Assembly: GCA_964019335.1 (NCBI GenBank)
Contig: OZ025739.1
Span: 186,001 to 250,000, forward strand
DNA from: Diplonema japonicum
Lineage: Eukaryota; Euglenozoa; Diplonemea; Diplonemida; Diplonemidae
Length of the DNA stretch: 64,000 nucleotides
Reading direction: 5' to 3'
The notes beneath the pieces are model-generated. The model worked only from the letters and a program-made list of their open reading frames with translations. It did no database searches and was not told the DNA's origin. The translations under genes and the position numbers were made by a program. Below, piece after piece: positions 1 through 9,937 of this stretch (position 1 is the first letter of the stretch; every line of letters starts with the position of its first letter).

Positions 1-14
1 TTTTTTTCCAAAAG

Positions 15-155
15 GTCACCAGCAAAGAATCGCTGGATCAACGGCACAGACAGCTCGCCGCGTGGTTCTTGGCTATGTTTGAGCGGTCGTTGACTGACGA
101 CTACAAAGTTCTCAGGCCGGTGCTCCGAGAATTTCTTGACTCGACGCATGTCTGA
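15..155 (+). CDS. 3' terminal exon of an unidentified gene (partial)
   Basis: An open frame of 46 codons ends in TGA at 153-155 and is preceded by a T-rich stretch ending in AAAAG, which could be a splice acceptor. The peptide (VTSKESLDQRHRQL... ending FLDSTHV) is coding-like in composition and has none of the homopolymers that begin right after the stop codon. The rest of the gene lies outside the window. I do not recognise the family. The other two frames are less convincing (one stops early at 112-114). Confidence 0.45.
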   Translation, partial: VTSKESLDQRHRQLAAWFLAMFERSLTDDYKVLRPVLREFLDSTHV

Positions 156-515
156 AAAAAAAAAAAAGTTTTTTTTTTGATTTGTATCTACTTACTGTAT
201 CTTTCCCTTGAGAAAAAAAAAAAAGAAAAAGAAGTGTGCGTTTTTGAAAAAAAAAAAAGAAGAAAGAAAAGGAAAAAAAAAAAAAAAATGATGCCTTTGC
301 TGGTCATCCTCGAGGCAATTAGAAGAAAGAAACAAAAAAAAAAAAAAAAAAAAAATATTAGAGAGCGTTAGTGCTTGGTGGCAGTCATTTCCATATTTTT
401 TTTTTCTTTCTTCTTCCGTTTAGTCAGTTCGATTTTTTTTTCTCTTTTTTTTTTTTTTTTCTGGTTTGCCGGTTTCATAACACACATTAGGAGTTATAAA
501 AAGACTTAAGAAACT
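156..515. other. Intergenic homopolymer-rich spacer
   Basis: Runs of A and T of up to about 20 nt dominate; the only open frames are poly-lysine artefacts. A short unique stretch sits at 289-330. A candidate acceptor (CACATTAG, ending at 490) lies 25 nt upstream of the first RPL10A start. Confidence 0.6.
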
Positions 516-1306
516 ATGTCGAAGATCCAGCCCGTCGTTTTGGCCGATGCCATGAAGGCCATCCTCGACCACGCTGCTGACAAGAAGCGTTCCTTCAACG
601 AGTCCATCGAGCTCCACGTTAACCTGAAGAACTACGACACCCAGAAGGACAAGCGTTTCTCCGGGTCCATCCCCCTCCCCCACGTTGCCCGTCCCCGTAT
701 GTCTGTGTGCATCATCGGTGACGCCTACCACTACGAGCAGGCCGCCAGGCACGACATCCCCAAGGTATGATAAATCAAAAGAAAAAAGTGAAAACCCACA
801 ATCAAAAAACAGATGAACATTGAGGACCTCAAGAAGCTGAACAAGAACAAGAAGCTGGTGAAGAAGATGTGCGCCGGGTTCAACGCGTTCATTGCCAGCG
901 AGTCCCTCATCAGGACCATCCCCAAGTATGGAAATAGAAAAAAAAAAAAAAAACCAGGGTTGTTGGTCCCCACATGAACCGTGCCGGTAAGTTCCCCACC
1001 GCTGTTGCCCAGGGGGATGACCTCACGGCCAAGGTATGTGTTTTATTTTATTTTTACCACTTTTATTCAATTTTTTTCTTCTTCTTCCTCCAGATCAACG
1101 ACATGCGCTCCACCATCAAGTTCCAGCTGAAGAAGGTTTTGAACCTTGGTATCGTTGTTGGACACGTTGAGATGACCGCTGAGGACCTTAGGCAGAACAT
1201 CCTGAAGTCTATCAACTTCTTGGTGTCCCTCCTCAAGAAGAACTGGCAGAACGTGAAGTCTCTTTACATCAAGTCGACCTTCGGGCCTGGTCAGAGGATC
1301 TACTAA
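516..1306 (+). CDS. RPL10A: 60S ribosomal protein L10a (uL1), copy 1, four exons
   Basis: Exons are 516-764, 813-925, 958-1033 and 1094-1306, giving 216 residues; animal RPL10A is 217. The product is the L1-stalk protein of the large ribosomal subunit. Recognisable segments are [14 protein letters not shown] at the N terminus, the SLIRTIPK / [12 protein letters not shown] region around the second intron, and [11 protein letters not shown] at the C terminus. All introns are GT-AG and very short (48, 32 and 60 nt). Intron 2 is almost only A before its CAG; intron 3 has a normal T/C-rich tract. A near-identical copy follows 140 bp downstream on the same strand. The reading frame is intact throughout. 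Confidence 0.97.
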
Positions 1307-1446
1307 GTATTGGGTAGCTTAGCTTTTCCTTCTTTTTAAGCCTTTTTACTGGAAAAAAAAAAATCTTTTTTTTGCGCGCTTCGTGACAACCATCCTTTTT
1401 TTTAAAATATATATATATAAAAGGGACATCAGAAAGCTAAAGAACA

Positions 1447-1872
1447 ATGTCGAAGATCCAGCCCGTCGTTTTGGCCGATGCCATGAAGGCCATCCTCGAC
1501 CACGCTGCTGACAAGAAGCGTTCCTTCAACGAGTCCATCGAGCTCCACGTTAACCTGAAGAACTACGACACCCAGAAGGACAAGCGTTTCTCCGGGTCCA
1601 TCCCCCTCCCCCACGTTGCCCGTCCCCGTATGTCTGTGTGCATCATCGGTGACGCCTACCACTACGAGCAGGCCGCCAGGCACGACATCCCCAAGGTATG
1701 ATAAATCAAGAAAAAAGTGAAAACCCACAATCAAAAAACAGATGAACATTGAGGACCTCAAGAAGCTGAACAAGAACAAGAAGCTGGTGAAGAAGATGTG
1801 CGCCGGGTTCAACGCGTTCATTGCCAGCGAGTCCCTCATCAGGACCATCCCCAAGTATGGAAATAAAAAAAA

Positions 1873-1903
<31 letters not shown>

Positions 1904-2237
1904 CCAGGGTTGTTGGTCCCCACATGAACCGTGCCGGTAAGTTCCCCACCGCTGTTGCCCAGGGGGATGACCTCACGGCCAAGGTATATGTGTTTTATTT
2001 ATTTTTACCACCTTCTTCCTGCAGATCAACGACATGCGCTCCACCATCAAGTTCCAGCTGAAGAAGGTTTTGAACCTTGGTATCGTTGTTGGACACGTTG
2101 AGATGACCGCTGAGGACCTTAGGCAGAACATCCTGAAGTCCATCAACTTCTTGGTGTCCCTCCTCAAGAAGAACTGGCAGAACGTGAAGTCTCTTTACAT
2201 CAAGTCGACCTTCGGGCCTGGTCAGAGGATCTACTAG
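1447..2237 (+). CDS. RPL10A: 60S ribosomal protein L10a (uL1), copy 2, four exons
   Basis: Exons are 1447-1695, 1742-1854, 1908-1983 and 2025-2237, again 216 residues. By eye the coding sequence differs from copy 1 only by a silent T/C change in the last exon. The introns differ in length (46, 53 and 41 nt against 48, 32 and 60), mostly through homopolymer changes. Upstream sequence is unrelated to that of copy 1, with an (AT)n run and a candidate acceptor GACATCAG ending at 1432, 14 nt before the ATG. Exon identity with drifting introns points to recent duplication or gene conversion. Both copies look functional. Confidence 0.97.
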
Positions 2238-2876
2238 AAAGGGTGTTTGTTGAGGGCAAAGAAGGAGCACATTGTGAGGGGGAAGAAAAAAAAAAGAAAA
2301 AGAAGGGGGTAGGGGGAAAAAAAGAAAAGATCAGTAACAGGCGACAGGGCGTGTGTTATATAAAAAAAAAAAAATGAGTAGGCACAAAAGGAAGAGGGGC
2401 AGGGACAGAGTAAAAAAAAAAAAAAAAAAATTGAAGATGGGGGGAGGGGTGGGCTAGTACGGTTGAAGGACAACGACGCCAAGTAATTAAGGGAATGAAG
2501 AAAAAAAAAAGAGCAAAAAAAAAAAAAGCGCAAAAATTAGCTATCCACGAGTCGTGCTTTTCTTTTTTCTTCTCTTTTTTCTTATTCTCATTTGTTGGCT
2601 GATGGGGGGGGAGGGGAAAAAAAAAGCGAGAAAGGATGGCTGAAACTGATTGTTCTCCTGTGATGGCGCTGTCATGCCTTTTACCCCCCTTTACTCTCCC
2701 CTCCTCAACCCCTGCGTGGTTTGCTGGTAATTTTTTTTTTAAAAAGAGTTTCACCTTGTCATCATCTTTTCAAAAAAAAACTTTTTTCGAGCTTCTTTTT
2801 CATTTTCTTTTTTTTCTTTTTTCCCCTCGCTTGTCGTCTCCGGCTTCTCTCTAGGGCTTTTTTTTTTTTAGCATCA

Positions 2877-2908
<32 letters not shown>

Positions 2909-3044
2909 CGCGGAAAATTCAAGAAAATTAGGGCAAAAAAATCCCTTTTTTTAAAAAAAAATATTTCCCCCCCCCAAAAAAAAGTACAATGCAAACAAAA
3001 AAAAACAAAAACAAAAATAACAGGGAGGGTGAGGGGGAAGTACA
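2238..3044. other. Intergenic spacer with long A, T and C runs
   Basis: No supportable gene. The sequence is G/A-rich up to about 2630 and T-rich after that, with a T run of about 30 at 2879-2908. A candidate acceptor (AAAATAACAG, ending at 3023) lies 21 nt before the next start codon and matches the end of the mitochondrial MDH intron. Confidence 0.6.
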
Positions 3045-3755
3045 ATGTTTCGGAACACCTTTCAGTCGGGATTCTTATCCATTTTATACAGCATAGGGAG
3101 TCGGCCTTTGCAGATATGGGACAAACAGGTGAAGAATGGGCACATAAAGAGGATCACTGATCAGGTAACAACAACAACAACAACAACAAAAAAAAAAAAA
3201 AAAAAAAAAAAAAAAACACCCACAGGACATCCAGTCCAGCGTGCTGGAACTGATTGGAACCAATGTAAACACTAATTTCATTACTTGTCCCGCTGACCCC
3301 TCCAAAACCTTGGGCATCAAATTACCATTTTTGGTGATGATTATTAAAAATTTAAAGGTTTGGTCTCCACTCCCTCACCCACCCCTTTTCACAGAAATAT
3401 TTTACATTCGAGGTCCAAGTACTGGACGATAAGAACGTAAGGAGAAGATTTCGAGCAAGCAACTACCAAAGCACGACAAGGGTGAAACCTTTCATTTGCA
3501 CAATGCCTATGCGGCTCGACGAAGGGTGGAATCAGATCCAGTTTAATTTATCCGATTTCACAAGGAGGTAAGGGAAAAAAAAAAAAAAAAAAAAAAAAAC
3601 AATTACACAGAGCCTACGGGACAAACTATATTGAGACACTTAGAGTACAAGTGCATGCGAACTGCCGCATTAGGCGGCTGTACTTCTCTGACAGGCTGTA
3701 CTCTGAGGAGGAGCTCCCCCCCGAATTCAAGCTTTTCCTCCCTATTGCAAAGTAG
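3045..3755 (+). CDS. CFAP20: Cilia- and flagella-associated protein 20 (BUG22 family), four exons
   Basis: Exons 3045-3164, 3226-3357, 3395-3567 and 3611-3755 join to 189 residues; animal CFAP20 is about 193. The protein starts [19 protein letters not shown] and contains [50 protein letters not shown] and [18 protein letters not shown], all hallmarks of this very conserved family. CFAP20 is an inner-junction protein of ciliary doublet microtubules, so the organism should build a motile cilium. The introns are 61, 37 and 43 nt. The first and third are mostly poly(A) before CACCCACAG or TTACACAG; the second is pyrimidine-rich. Both splice phases restore the family sequence exactly, which confirms the model. 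Confidence 0.96.
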
Positions 3756-4084
3756 GATTGAGGAAGAAAAAAAAGACTTTTTTTTGAAGGGAAAAAAAAA
3801 AGTGTGTAAAAAGTACAGTCCCTCTTTTTTTTATCAGGGAAAAGAAGCCCCCCCCCACTTTTTATTTTTTCTTAACCATCTACCAACGAGCGTCTATATA
3901 TAGACGATTTGAAAAAAATATTTTTACGCAAAGGGCTTTCAATGCAATACGGCCCGGCTCTTTCTTGCCGGCGGGGTCCTGCGCGGAAAATATGAAAAAT
4001 ATAAACTAAATGCTGCCCTAACTTAACAAGAAAATGAAAAAATAAAAAAAAAACGCCAGCCCAAATTTACCCTTAAAAATCACT
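3756..4084. other. Intergenic spacer
   Basis: A- and T-rich with no supportable gene. A small palindrome (CGTCTATATATAGACG) lies at 3891-3906. The sequence changes character near 4080, where the piggyBac-derived segment begins. Confidence 0.5.
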
Positions 4085-4800
4085 TCAAAAAAAGGCGCCC
4101 GGAAAGAGGCCGGAAGAGGACGTCATGAGTGATGGCAGCACTGATGGCTCATCCCTATTATGCAATTTTGATACGGACAGTGATTCTGATACGAATTCGA
4201 CCGATTCCGAGTCACAGCAGGGTGATTGGACGGCAAAGCCGGAGCAGTTGGAAGGCATCCGGTTTCGTGAAGATCGGAATCCTTGTGGACCCTGTTTTGA
4301 CATCAAAGGCTCAACGCCATATATTCTCCAAATGCTCGTCCCAAACGTTATTCGGGTCATAACTTCGAACAATGTGGCAAATGCGGCTAAAAAAGGTGTC
4401 TCACTGGATCTCGATGCTGCTTCTCTGCGTACCTTCCTAGGTGTCCTTCTGTCGATGGACTTGGATATCAAGCCAGATTATTCTGATTACTGGTGCACAG
4501 GCTCCACGTCTCTCAACTACACCCCTGGGTACGCCACCGTCATGTCAAGAGACCGCTTTTTGACTATTCTGGGAAATCTGTGTTTCCACAGCGAAACAAA
4601 CAAGCGTGCTGACTTCTACCTATCGCAAAGGCCTCCCGGAGATCATGGATGCCCCAAAGAAGCGAGGCCGCATGCCCAAGGACGCGCATCCTGTGGGGAC
4701 ACCCAGTTCCACCAGCACGCGAGCATCCTTTGCACCACAACGTGACATGACATCATGCCTGTGTGCTTTCTTTCAGGAACGATATTTTTGACAATGTTGT
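4085..4800 (+). mobile_element. piggyBac-like transposase fossil with internal deletion
   Basis: The frame from the ATG at 4125 encodes an acidic N terminus, then residues typical of the piggyBac (DDE_Tnp_1_7) N-terminal domain: a helix around ILQMLVPNVIRVITSNN, FLGVLLSMDLDIKPDYSDYW, and the MSRDRFLTIL motif. Near 4615 the frame breaks. In the next frame the sequence continues as YRKGLPEIMDAPKKRGRMPK, which resembles the segment that follows the catalytic core. The central DDE region is therefore missing, so this is an inactive, internally deleted copy. It lacks the homopolymer runs of its surroundings. I could not identify convincing terminal repeats or TTAA duplications. Confidence 0.7.
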
Positions 4801-5247
4801 GGGGGTGGACCCTGCTGTGGGCACCCTCTCTCTAGAATTGGGACATCTGGAGGCATTTCCGGGGGCATATAGCCCCGGCGTTGCGCTAGAATAGCTTTTT
4901 TTTGAAGTTTCGAAAATTTACCCCCCTGGTGGGCAAAAATGGTCCGTTGGTAGATGGTTAACAATATTTTCTTTGTCACCTTGAAACAATAGGAAATCTG
5001 ACAAAATTAAAGGAGAAGGGGGATGTGAGGGCCACATAATCTCTCCTCCCCTGTTAACATTTTCCCCCCCCTTTGTATGTAGGTAGGTCTTTTCTTTTTT
5101 TTTTAATAGTTTTTGAAGGGAGTCAAAAGAATGGAGGGGGGGGAGAAGGGGGAAAAAAAAAAAAAAAAAAAAAGGACACAACTCCTCCATTCCTCTCCTC
5201 ACATCCCCCTCCCCTCCCTCCACATCTCTCTTGTTATCTACCCATTT

Positions 5248-5280
<33 letters not shown>

Positions 5281-5364
5281 TTTTTTTGCCGAAACCACAT
5301 GAACCTTTTAAAGCTTCACACCTCAGCTTTTTGGAGGGGGGGAAAAAAAAGAAAAGAAAAAAAA
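4801..5364. other. Intergenic spacer
   Basis: About 130 bp of mixed sequence follows the transposase remnant (to about 4930). The rest is low-complexity G, A, T and C runs, including an (ATT)n stretch near 5260-5280. No gene seen. Confidence 0.5.
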
Positions 5365-5649
5365 ATGTTAATTATATTCGTTGGTTTACTAATGCTGACA
5401 TTATTGGTTCACGACACTACTGGTGCGTGTTCGGCAGAATGTATAAAAAAGGGGGAGCCCGTAGAGCGACTCCTACACACTTACACAAAGGAAGTTAGCA
5501 ACAACGGGACCTCAAGAAACCTAGAAATTTTCTACCTCAGTATCTTACTTGGTGCCGCCGTCATGGTGTTCTGCTTAGCGATGATGATCTGTCAGTGGAA
5601 GGGAAACACGCCTTGGCCACCAGCTCAAGGGAACAATTTAATAGTTTGA
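5365..5649 (+). CDS. Small single-pass membrane protein (94 aa)
   Basis: The ATG at 5365 follows an A-rich run, as in many genes here; upstream in-frame sequence is only homopolymer and was excluded. Residues 1-20 form a hydrophobic signal peptide ending in DTTG. Residues 21-54 form a short ectodomain with two cysteines and an N-G-T glycosylation sequon at 47-49. Residues 55-77 form a transmembrane helix, followed by a 17-residue tail with WPPAQG. Type I topology at the plasma membrane or in the secretory pathway is inferred. The family is not recognised. An additional exon cannot be excluded. Confidence 0.6.
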   Translation: MLIIFVGLLMLTLLVHDTTGACSAECIKKGEPVERLLHTYTKEVSNNGTSRNLEIFYLSILLGAAVMVFCLAMMICQWKGNTPWPPAQGNNLIV

Positions 5650-6142
5650 TTGAGAAATGGGAGAGGGGAACGAGATCACAAGAGCATCTAATGCATACAA
5701 GCATCTCGGGTTCCCCCCCTCCCCTCCACCCTATCCTAGAGGAATAGTCACGAAACATATTTGCACCCTCAAAAAGCCCAAGCTACGGGCACCACGACAA
5801 AATACTGCATGTTTCCTTCAAAGTTACGTGTAAAACTGATTTTGTTTCCTTTTTTTTCGACCTGCCACAGAACCCCTGGGGGGGTGTAAGGGCGGTTCCC
5901 ACTCTTTTTTTAATAACCTTTTTTCTCCCTCTTCTCTCCCTAACTTCCTTTTTTTTTTTTTAGGAAAAAAAAAAAAAAAAAAACTCAGAACCCATTCTTA
6001 AAATCTCTAGAAGGTACTCCTTCGGGAAACAAGGTGGGTCGAGTCCTATCTTCATGTATTCTTTTGTTTTCATTTTTTTTTTTTTCTCCGCAAAAAAAAA
6101 AAAAAAAAAAAAAAAGTGGAGGGAGGGGGAACAAAAAAAAAA
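5650..6142. other. Intergenic spacer
   Basis: Unique sequence to about 5870, then poly(T)/poly(A). No coding signal was found. The last 25 nt before the next ATG are A/G-rich. Confidence 0.5.
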
Positions 6143-7583
6143 ATGACCCACGCAGGGAAGAGCAAGATGGAGGTGTTGACCTCTAAACCGCTGCTTCACG
6201 AGGTGGACCAAAGCCATTTGCAAAAAGTGCTGGCGATGCTGGTGCAGTCGGTCGACTCGCTTGACACGAAGCAAGACACCACAAACAAAACACTAGTGAG
6301 ACTGGAAGAACGGATCACCACCAATACGAACAATATCATGTCCCTGGAGCAGCAGATGAAAGCCCTGGGCAAAGGATTACAAGACGCACGCATAGAAAAG
6401 GACAAGGACGTTGAAACGTTGAGATGGGACATCGACGAGCTCCGAAAAAACCTCGCAAAGCAACAGGACGAGAACGCGGATATGAAGCAAGCCCTTGGGA
6501 GCATCCAGAACAACGCGGACGGCAAAGACAGAAAAATCGACCAAATAAAAGCCGATCTCCTCCATCAGCTCACCGCACTGCAACGAGACAACACTGCAAG
6601 GAACACAGATGTGAATGACGCCATGAACGACTTAGCATCGAGAGTCGACGGGAAAATTGACGAACATCAATTTCTAAAAGGTCTTGCAGCTCAAGACGAA
6701 GTCATGAAAAGACAATCCGCAGAACTCGAAGCAACCCGTCGCACCGCAACTTCTGCAGAAGAAACCGCTAAAAAGCTCGCAAACGATTTAGAACAAGTAA
6801 AACTCACAACACACAGCAGAGAACGCGCTTTGGAAGACCAACTGAACGATCTTGAAAACTCCATCGAACCAGCCATGAAACGTGCCCAAGCTGCCTCCGA
6901 CGCTGCCACAAGATCTGAACTTGAACAAGCAAAGGAAGAACTAAAGGACGCAACGCGACATATGAACGATCAACTTTTCAACGCGCACGACAGGCTGAAC
7001 AGGCAAGCCGAAGACCAAGCTAAAAACTTTGAAAGAGCAGTTCTCGACGTCGACCGAAAAGTCCAGGAAGGCCTTCGAAATGTCAACAATGACAAGTTAG
7101 CCACACACGATGCTGTCTCAAAGGTCCAAAACGACATCAGCGATATCAAGTACATGGTCGACAAGGCTGATTCTGATCTCCGTAATCTGGTCAACAGGCT
7201 TCGTGACGACACCGACACCAAATTATTGGAGCTTCTCAACGCGGTTCAGAATGTGGAACACGCCAAATCGTTGATGGATAGACAGGTCGCCGAGGCGGGG
7301 CGTATTCTCGCCAGTGTGTTGCCCCACCACGCTCCCCAGTCTGCTGTGGATTCACCGAATTTGCTTAAAGCACGCCTTGATGCGAACCGCCCCCGTCATG
7401 GTGGTGTCAATGGGACGGAAAGGTTTGTATTTAAAGAAAAAAAAAAATAATAAATAAATAAAAAAAAAAAAAAAAAATAGTATGCAGCCGCAGTCTCCAA
7501 CGGATGCGAACGGGCAATCACACCATTACAAAGCGTCGCCGGCGCAAGGTGCGCTTTGTTCTTGTGATGATGATATTTTCTAG
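6143..7583 (+). CDS. Coiled-coil protein (460 aa, two exons)
   Basis: Exon 1 is 6143-7422 and exon 2 is 7481-7583. The 58-nt intron begins GTTTGT and ends in a poly(A) run plus TAG. Splicing replaces an artefactual poly-lysine end with a sensible C terminus that is Q-, S- and D-rich and ends SCDDDIF. Residues from about 20 to 400 are almost continuous heptad-type coiled coil, rich in E, K, Q and R with regular L, I, V and A positions. No enzymatic domain is visible. A structural or tethering role is likely but unproven. The upstream GTG in frame at 6116 was rejected in favour of the ATG after poly(A). A second long coiled-coil gene at 44772 is not obviously a paralogue. Confidence 0.75.
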
Positions 7584-7945
7584 GGGTTTTTTTTTTTTTT
7601 TTTTTTTATTCGAAAGCGGGTTTTTTTTTTTTTTTTTTTTAGATTTCGTTTTTTTTTTTTTTGAGTGACACGGTGGGGGGGGGGGGGAATATATATATAT
7701 TCAGCCCAGGGGAAGGAGGGGAAAAAAAAAATATAAAGTTTCTTCCTTAACTGCAATATTTCACCCGAACCCCTTTTCAGCTAAAAGGCCCACCCAACTG
7801 TTACCCCTTCCCCCCCTTACTTTCAGTGGCCCCATAGTCGTGAGTTAACTAGCAACCCTGAAATGTATGATGTTAAAAAAAAAAAAAAAAATGGGGCTTT
7901 GGTTGCAACACTATTTGGCGTTAAGTGTGCAGCGTGGTGGGGGGT
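7584..7945. other. Intergenic spacer with long T, G and A runs
   Basis: T runs of 20 or more at 7588-7608 and 7621-7640 and a G run near 7674-7687. The sequence from about 7900 may be the 3' tail of the - strand retroelement. Confidence 0.5.
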
Positions 7946-9511
7946 CTATCTTGTGTTGTTACCCTTCTGCGTCGCTGCATTTTTATCGGCAGATGGGGTG
8001 GGGATACTTCGGGTAGGTTCGAGGTAGGTCGGCACGAGCTTGTCGCTCCAGTCGTCTCTCCCCGGTGAACCGGTTGCGAGTCGCTGTTCGAGGATGAAGC
8101 GTACCTTGTCGTACGATGCGAATGTGGGTCTGCAGGTATACCCTCGGATCCGTTTGTTTGCACCAATGGATCGGAGGGAGGATGTCAAGAAAGGTTTCCC
8201 GGGGATAGGAGGGGGTCGTGCTTTCTTTTCGGCCACCTCTGACAGTTTTGTCAGAACTTTAGCTAGCCGGTTTGCACGCTTACGTACGTCAGCCGTATCT
8301 TCCAAGATGAGCTGTTTGGTCGTGGCCTCAAAGTCGAGTGCGAGCTCTATCCTTGAGACTGAACCATGTGGGCTCCACTGCAGCATGCGAAGCCATTTGA
8401 GCACTTCTGGGACAATCGTATCCCCTTGGAAGTGTTTCAGTCCGTTGTTCTTGTGCCAATCCAGGCTTGGCACCGAGCACCCTCTTCCAACCAGCGGTCT
8501 GTTCCAAGGGAACCTTTCTACCGCGGCCTTCTTCGTTTCCTGCTTCGCGCTCACTCTCCTGATGATCGCAAGCAGCATCTGTTGTATTACCTCTGGCCGT
8601 TCCGTCTTACATTCCAGAGGGATGATGCCGTGTAGTGCAAGGCAGCGTGTGATCCCCTCTTGCCTGTATGCATGCATTGCAGGGGCGAACTCAGGTGCAC
8701 CGCGTACCTCTTCGTGTGCCTTGCATTTCCAGAACGTGTGTATGGTGTACTCGTCTTGCGTGGTGAAGAGCGCCTCACACCCAATACATTGTACCTCTGG
8801 TTCGACGATCGGGTAGCTGCGGAACATGGCACCCGTGATCATCCTCAAGCCAAGTCGTTCCTCTTGCACGGACCTGGCACTCTTCCACACCTCGTTAGTG
8901 CGGACTTCGTCAATTGCGCGGCCGACACCAATAAAGGAGGGTCTGCCTTTGGCAACTGCGTTCCTTCTGATCGCTTTCGTCACTCGCCGTATCTCATGAC
9001 CTCTGGCAGCTTTATGCACGCCCAAGAGGGCCCTGGCCCAAGGCCATCCGAGCTTGGCTGGTTCCAGAAGACGCAGGAGTGTTCCTATGGGACCAGCGGA
9101 CCTCATATTCTTCGTGTACTTCTTCCGGATATTTCTTGCACGCTTTCGTATTCTTCGATTTTCCGCTAGCCTCAGGACGGTGCCCGCCGTCTTGTAGGCA
9201 AAGGCAGCAAGAGGGTCGTGTGTGTGGCCCGGTAGTGCGATGTTCAAGAGCGCGCCCGATGAGCGCGTGGTGTTGTACGGACCCCACAGACAATCTGTTA
9301 CAGCGATCCTAAGGGCGTCGATCTTCGCGTTTGACGGTGGGGCATATGGCGCACCGTATAAGGCAGCGGGTAGAATAGATTGGCTCACGATGAGGGCTTT
9401 CTTTGTAAAGGGTAGTTGTAACGCGGCCAGTCTCTTGGCTGTCTCGACCGCTTTCTCCACCCTCTTGTTGTCAGCCCTACCTTTCCTTTCCATTTTAAAA
9501 AAAGTCCTCAA
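7946..9511 (-). mobile_element. 5'-truncated non-LTR retrotransposon fragment (post-RT C-terminal region)
   Basis: A 521-codon open frame on the - strand starts in what looks like the thumb region after a reverse transcriptase (RLAALQLPFTKKALIVSQSI, LPAALYGAPYAPPS) and runs to a natural stop. No catalytic RT motif is present, so the copy is truncated at its 5' end, as is common for target-primed insertions. A CxxC...H....C cysteine/histidine cluster lies in the middle (CIGCEALFTTQDEYTIHTFWKC region). It is homologous to the fragment at 23763-25087: shared landmarks are LPGHTxDPL, GPxGTL, HEIRRV, ELALDFE and a C-terminal RCIG/RSIG...YxxRP block. The frame is uninterrupted, which suggests fairly recent insertion. 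Confidence 0.7.
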
Positions 9512-9937
9512 AAGATATCAGTTTGATTTACCACACTCTTTTTCTGCCCTTCCCTGAGGGTGGTCCTCAAGAAGGATTTGCCCTTAATATCGCCTTTTTT
9601 TTTTTCTCATTCCTCCCCTCTGTGTGCATGATGGATTCGAGAGAAAAAAAAATTCAAAAAAAAAAGAGGAGAAAAGAAAGTCCTGCTGCTCGCTCTCTCT
9701 AACTGGAATCCTAGGAGTAAGGGTCCAAGCTTAGAAAACGTCGTTTTTTATTTCTCTTCCAAAATCCCTCTCCCCAGTCTTTCCCAAAAAAAAAAAACAT
9801 AGATAAAAACTCCTCTTCCCCCCTCCCCCATTTATCCCCGCTCCCATCCCTACTTGTCGATTTATTTTTTTGGATTTTCCATTTCTCGATGAAACATTTT
9901 TATTTCTCTAATGGTTTAAAAAAAAAAAAAACAAACA
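9512..9937. other. Intergenic spacer / 5' flank of the cysteine-rich gene
   Basis: Mixed sequence to about 9600, then C/T-rich with A runs. The ATG at 9938 is preceded by a 14-nt A run and ACAAACA. No other gene seen. Confidence 0.5.

Noticed and set aside
177-371. Lysine-rich small open frame
   Set aside because: Encoded almost wholly by poly(A) runs. Similar phenylalanine- or lysine-rich frames in other spacers were discarded for the same reason.
6116-6142. GTG start for the coiled-coil gene
   Set aside because: It is not an ATG, and the added residues are homopolymer-encoded. The ATG at 6143 follows poly(A) as in other genes.
8040-9557. + strand frames between 8.0 and 9.6 kb
   Set aside because: They are shadows of the intact - strand retrotransposon frame, which has recognisable homology to the fragment at 23763.
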